In this document: positions 32,405 to 35,212 of the stretch, one piece after another
Position numbering within the stretch: position 1 is the stretch's first letter
How the letters are laid out: every line of letters begins with the position of its first letter
From: UMGS1519 sp963621885
GTDB taxonomy: Bacteria; Actinomycetota; Coriobacteriia; Coriobacteriales; Eggerthellaceae
Assembly (NCBI GenBank): GCA_963621885.1
Contig: CAVFFT010000041.1
Coordinates: forward strand, 1-35,212
Direction: 5' to 3'
DNA: 35,212 bases
The notes under the pieces: model-generated
The model's input: the letters and a program-made list of their open reading frames with translations, nothing else
Databases searched by the model: none
Told to the model about the DNA's origin: nothing
Position numbers and translations under genes: made by a program

Positions 32405-33307
32405 ATGGCGAAATCGAAGAAGGCACCGTATTTCGAGAACATGGTGCTCGCAGGCCCTGGACAGCAAGAGTATGAAAACACCGTTTTCCAAACGGAACGC
32501 ACGAAGCACTTCCCCCGCTACCCGAAGGAACTCGCAAAGCTCGAAGGCCAGGTGGCCATCGTGACGGGTGCCGCAGGCGGCCAAGGCGAGATGGAAGCAA
32601 AGCTCATCGCGCAGCAAGGCGCGAAGGTCGTGCTCGCCGACCTGAATGAGCTGGAACTCGAGCGCGTTAAAAACGCCATTATCGAAGATGGCGGTGAGGC
32701 CATGTGCTATGTCATGGACGTCACCAATGTCGAGCAGTGGCAAGCACTTGCGCGTACCGCTTCTGAAACCTACGGAAGCATCGACATCCTCGTCAACAAC
32801 GCAGGCGTCCTCCAAAACGGAACCTTGCTCAGCGAGACCCGCGAATCTCTCGATCACCTGATGGACGTTGACTGCTGGGGCGTGTTCTACGGCATGAAGT
32901 ACTGCGCTCCTTACATGATCGAAGCTGGCGGCGGCGCTATCGTCAACACGGCATCGATTCAGGGCTGCCATTTCGGCCCAGGAGGACTCTTCGGCTACGC
33001 GATGGCTAAATCCGCAGTTCAGGGTATGACGCGTGCCGCTTCCACCGAACTTGCAGATTATGGCATCCGCGTGAATTCGGTGCATCCCGGTACCATCCTC
33101 ACGCCCATGACGGTAGTCCGAGGCGCTAACCGCAAGCCGCTCGCGGAAGCCTGTGCCATCCAGCGTTTCGGTCTCTCCGAGGAGATTGCCTCTACCGTTT
33201 TGTTCCTGGTCTCCGATGATTCCAGCTATATCACCGGCCAGGGCATCTACGTCGATGGCGGCGCAAGCACCAAGCTGCACCTCCCCACTTCCGACAGCAT
33301 CAAATAG
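32405..33307 (+). CDS. Short-chain dehydrogenase/reductase with N-terminal extension
   Basis: A 300-residue SDR, paralogous to the one at 24660. Both share a pre-Rossmann segment: here PYFENMVLAGPGQQEYENTV, there KFIEDAVLSGPGQAEFEQRI. Then come IVTGAAGGQGEMEA (from about 52), DILVNNAG, the Ser in NTASIQG, GYAMAKSAVQ (Tyr, Lys) and HPGTILTPM. ADLNE after strand 2 suggests NAD(H). AAAGGAGA precedes the ATG at 5 nt. It is the only plus-strand catabolic gene of the island and has its own terminator. Confidence 0.92.
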   Translation: MAKSKKAPYFENMVLAGPGQQEYENTVFQTERTKHFPRYPKELAKLEGQVAIVTGAAGGQGEMEAKLIAQQGAKVVLADLNELELERVKNAIIEDGGEAMCYVMDVTNVEQWQALARTASETYGSIDILVNNAGVLQNGTLLSETRESLDHLMDVDCWGVFYGMKYCAPYMIEAGGGAIVNTASIQGCHFGPGGLFGYAMAKSAVQGMTRAASTELADYGIRVNSVHPGTILTPMTVVRGANRKPLAEACAIQRFGLSEEIASTVLFLVSDDSSYITGQGIYVDGGASTKLHLPTSDSIK

Positions 33308-33326
33308 CTAAGTTCGACCTCCTCAG

Positions 33327-33357
33327 TGCCCCCGGCTTGCCAAAGTTGGGGGCATTT
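33327..33357 (+). terminator. Rho-independent terminator of the SDR gene
   Basis: A stem TGCCCCC/GGGGGCA extended inward by wobble pairs (33327-33354), then TTT, 20 bp after the SDR stop. Confidence 0.7.
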
Positions 33358-33384
33358 CCATGTGCCCGCACCCTTCAAATAGAA

Positions 33385-33419
33385 AAGGCCACGAACGTTT
33401 AAGATGCGTCCGTGGCCTT
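33385..33419 (-). terminator. Terminator of the small membrane-protein gene
   Basis: A 9-bp stem AAGGCCACG/CGTGGCCTT, extendable with one mismatch, followed on the minus strand by TTTTCTATTT, 46 bp after the stop. Confidence 0.65.
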
Positions 33420-33464
33420 ATCGGTATCTGAAAAAATATCGGAGCCCCAAAACAAGAATCTCTT

Positions 33465-33776
33465 TTATGCGATGGTCGCCTCATTCAGCGCATGCTTTTC
33501 GCAAAGTTTCGTCAGGCGACTGTCGACTTCCCGATATTTTTGAACTCGGTTGCTGCTGATAAAACCGCCTGCAGCCAACGCGATTACCGCAATGATCATT
33601 ACATGCCAATTATTGGAGTCCATGACGCCTACCCCATACATAATCCAAGGGGATAGTGCTCCAGCAAGGGACACCAGCAAAGCGATGGCGCCCTGGGTCA
33701 GATAAGCCTTTTTCTTACGCTTCAAATCTCGGGCCATTTTCATAGCCGTATTGCGCGATTTCATCTTTCTCGCCAT
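33465..33776 (-). CDS. Small two-TM protein of unknown function
   Basis: A 103-residue protein with a very basic N-terminus (about 14 Lys/Arg in the first 25 residues), two hydrophobic stretches (about 28-48 and 57-75), and a polar C-terminus. AGGAG lies 6 nt before the ATG. I do not recognise the family. The positive-inside rule places both ends in the cytosol. It is flanked by its own terminator and by the Crp/Fnr gene 88 bp upstream on the same strand. Confidence 0.7.
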   Translation of the reverse strand: MARKMKSRNTAMKMARDLKRKKKAYLTQGAIALLVSLAGALSPWIMYGVGVMDSNNWHVMIIAVIALAAGGFISSNRVQKYREVDSRLTKLCEKHALNEATIA

Positions 33777-33863
33777 GGTGTGCTCCTGTCTATCGATGCT
33801 TCCATCATCCCTTGAGCTGCACCGACTTTCTGTGCCTGCGGTTACACAATGCGGGAAATGCTG

Positions 33864-34547
33864 CTATTTGGAGCCGAGCCGAGCGATATAGGAGCACCTG
33901 TCCTCCAGCCGCTCACGATTCAAGATGGTCACCTTGCCTCTTCCCGTTTCAAGAATGCCCTCCTTGGCCAGTTTGCCAAGAATCACCGTCACTTTAACGC
34001 GCGACCCACCCACTGCCTGCGCTATCTGATTCTGTGTGGCTTTCACGTAACCAGCGCGCCCTACATGAAGGGAAAGGAAATTGCATACACGCGTCTCGAG
34101 TGAGTCAAAGAGGCGCGATGCAAGCTCGTAATCCAAATAGTTCGAGAAAGAAGCATAGGCATCGATCATCGCAAAAGCGATTTCGGGCTTTTCCATCATC
34201 AGCAAGCGCAATTCCGAACGCGGTATGACAAGTAAATCGCAATCGGTACTCGCAACGATTTCCAAAACCATCTCGGTTGCGGTAGAGCTGTAGCTGAAAT
34301 AAAGGGGGATAATGCTGCCAGGACGTCGAGCGGTCAATTCGACTGCCCCGCCATTTTCATGAAGCAGAAAGCTATTGGCGCGGCCCGAAATGAGGTAATA
34401 ACAGACCTGACGACCCCGTTCTTTCTGACCGAAAATAACTTCGCCTGCCCTGCAACGACGATGGTGTGACCACCGTTCAAGAAATAGTTTCTCGAATGAC
34501 CGGAACTCTCCTCCGGTAATCACTCCCGGCTTGAGCATTTCATCCAT
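33864..34547 (-). CDS. Crp/Fnr-family transcriptional regulator
   Basis: A 227-residue paralogue of the regulator at 28949. The shared segments are RxPGSIIPLYFSYSS (barrel), AMIDAYASFSNYLDYELASRLFDSLETRVCNFLSLH (dimer helix, given by its position about 125-160) and the helix-turn-helix TQNQIAQAVGGSRVKVTVILGKLAKEGIL. It also lacks the Fnr Cys cluster. The likely start is the ATG at 34545-34547, with GGGGGCG upstream and no ideal ribosome site. Its position at the edge of the island suggests a second control layer for it, or for the genes beyond. Confidence 0.9.
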   Translation of the reverse strand: MDEMLKPGVITGGEFRSFEKLFLERWSHHRRCRAGEVIFGQKERGRQVCYYLISGRANSFLLHENGGAVELTARRPGSIIPLYFSYSSTATEMVLEIVASTDCDLLVIPRSELRLLMMEKPEIAFAMIDAYASFSNYLDYELASRLFDSLETRVCNFLSLHVGRAGYVKATQNQIAQAVGGSRVKVTVILGKLAKEGILETGRGKVTILNRERLEDRCSYIARLGSK

Positions 34548-34830
34548 GATGACGCCCCCGTTTTCCGATTGCCGCTCCTATATCTAAACGCAATTCTCAT
34601 TCAGTTGCGCAGCGCAATGCCACCCGCATGCGCATGCTCGATTGCAACATTTTTACTATACCCCAGCACCGCGCCAGTAATGTCTCGACTTCTTTATAAG
34701 CTATCCTGAAGCTCCCCCACACCGTCATGCGCCACCCCACACCGCAATTGGCGCGCTCCGAAGCCCGAAATGGCCCGTTATGCGTTACACTAGGGCGAGC
34801 TAAAAGTCAGTTGCCCGAACCACAGGAGCA
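34548..34830. other. Intergenic region before the broken membrane gene
   Basis: A 283-bp gap with AT-rich stretches at 34560-34605 and 34650-34665. GTTACACTAGG near 34785 could be a -10 region for the small plus-strand gene. No gene is supported. Confidence 0.4.
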
Positions 34831-35052
34831 GTGTTCGATTTCATCTACACCATCCCCGCGTGGGTCCCGGCTGCGGTTATCTGCGGCGTGCTCGCGCTTG
34901 TCGCGCTTGTCATCTACATCCTCGGCGCCGCCCAAGGCCGACCTCGACGCCTATGTCATCCACTGGAACACGAGAAGGCGCCAGGTAAAACTGAAGGGAC
35001 TGACCCCGGAGGAGTTCCGGAATCAGTCCCTGGTGGCGTAGTTCTTATTTAA
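34831..35052 (+). pseudogene. Small membrane-protein gene broken by IS sequence
   Basis: A GTG start with AGGAG upstream opens a frame of about 36 native residues with one strong hydrophobic span (VPAAVICGVLALVALVIYIL, about 12-31) and then GAAQG. From about 34935 the DNA is the 3' end of an IS3-type transposase read in another frame, so the last 37 codons are foreign. The original protein probably continued past the span; what it was is not recognisable. Confidence 0.55.
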
Positions 35053-35085
35053 GCCGTCCAAGTTTTGGGGCGCAGTTCAACTGAG
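34935..35085 (+). mobile_element. IS3-family 3'-end remnant (OrfB C-terminus and right end)
   Basis: One frame reads ADLDAYVIHWNTRRRQVKLKG followed by LTPEEFRNQSLVA and a stop at 35041, the typical last residues of an IS3-family OrfB integrase after the DDE domain. The right end follows: GTCCAAGTTTTGGGGCGCAG then TTCA, the usual IS3-family right terminal repeat. The rest of OrfB and OrfA is missing. It sits directly in the small membrane gene. Confidence 0.75.
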
Positions 35086-35112
35086 GTCCGCGCCGGTTTC
35101 TTTCCTAAATCC

Positions 35113-35139
35113 GCCCCGCCCGAAATCGAGCGGGGCTTT
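35113..35139 (+). terminator. Rho-independent terminator beyond the IS remnant
   Basis: A 7-bp stem GCCCCGC/GCGGGGC with a 10-nt loop and TTTCGT tail. It may have served the gene split by the IS fragment. Confidence 0.6.
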
Positions 35140-35157
35140 CGTATGTGGGTTATAGGA

Positions 35158-35195
35158 CTTTGTGTTTATATCCGCCGAAACGAACATCCTCTTGA
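35158..35195. repeat. 38-bp direct repeat, copy 2
   Basis: Identical to 10591-10628 in the same orientation, 24.5 kb away. It is followed by TTGACAGGTTAATTC, a promoter-like start, and by the window end, so the sequence beyond it is unseen. It could be the left end of another IS3-type element. Confidence 0.9.
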
Positions 35196-35212
35196 CAGGT
35201 TAATTCTTGCAA

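Noticed and set aside
10591..35195. Phage or integrative-element att sites
   Set aside because: No integrase or tRNA gene lies next to the 38-bp repeats, and IS3 debris explains them more simply.
1..35212. CRISPR array, tRNA, rRNA or riboswitch
   Set aside because: No regular short repeat-spacer pattern, tRNA-like cloverleaf or known aptamer core was found by eye; a covariance-model scan was not possible.

Overview
The window looks like a chromosomal stretch of a GC-rich anaerobic actinobacterium, most likely class Coriobacteriia (Eggerthellaceae-like). This is an inference from the gene families: many CoA-dependent flavoenzymes, EthD-domain proteins, OFA and MHS transporters, Crp/Fnr and HxlR regulators, CarD, UspA and NfeD. 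No rRNA, tRNA or CRISPR array was seen, and no gene fixes the species.

Layout. Positions 1-5730 carry acyl-CoA genes: an acyl-CoA dehydrogenase, a compact-cysteine iron-sulfur flavoprotein, a CaiB/BaiF-type CoA-transferase, a PaaI-type thioesterase and an enoyl-CoA hydratase-like protein. Positions 5965-10545 are more housekeeping: CarD, two UspA proteins, an AMP-dependent CoA ligase, a 32-residue membrane peptide and an NfeD-like protein. Positions 10590-12742 are decayed: an IS3-type left-end/OrfA fragment, a truncated PIN toxin with a frameshifted RelB-like antitoxin, and a frameshifted OFA-type MFS gene. A double-YdcZ (DMT) transporter follows.

From 14108 to 33307 lies a dense catabolic island. 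It holds an EthD + flavin-oxidoreductase unit; an operon of acyl-CoA dehydrogenase, AMP-ligase, CoA-transferase and MaoC hydratase; a second 686-residue flavin-oxidoreductase; an MHS-family transporter with an SDR; a BaiE-like SnoaL/NTF2 dehydratase; divergent HxlR and Crp/Fnr regulators; two more EthD proteins; and two more SDRs. The end (33465-35212) holds a small two-TM protein, a second Crp/Fnr paralogue, and a membrane micro-gene broken by the 3' end of an IS3-family transposase. A 38-bp perfect direct repeat (10591-10628 and 35158-35195) brackets the island.

Taken together the genes could import a carboxylated, probably (poly)cyclic compound, activate it with CoA, oxidise and reduce ring or side-chain positions (SDRs, OYE-like Fe-S flavoenzymes, acyl-CoA dehydrogenases), dehydrate or hydrate it (BaiE-like, MaoC, crotonase) and release the CoA (CoA-transferases, thioesterase). 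The set of functions resembles the clostridial bile-acid-inducible (bai) toolkit but the gene order, neighbours and EthD proteins differ. The substrate cannot be told from sequence alone.
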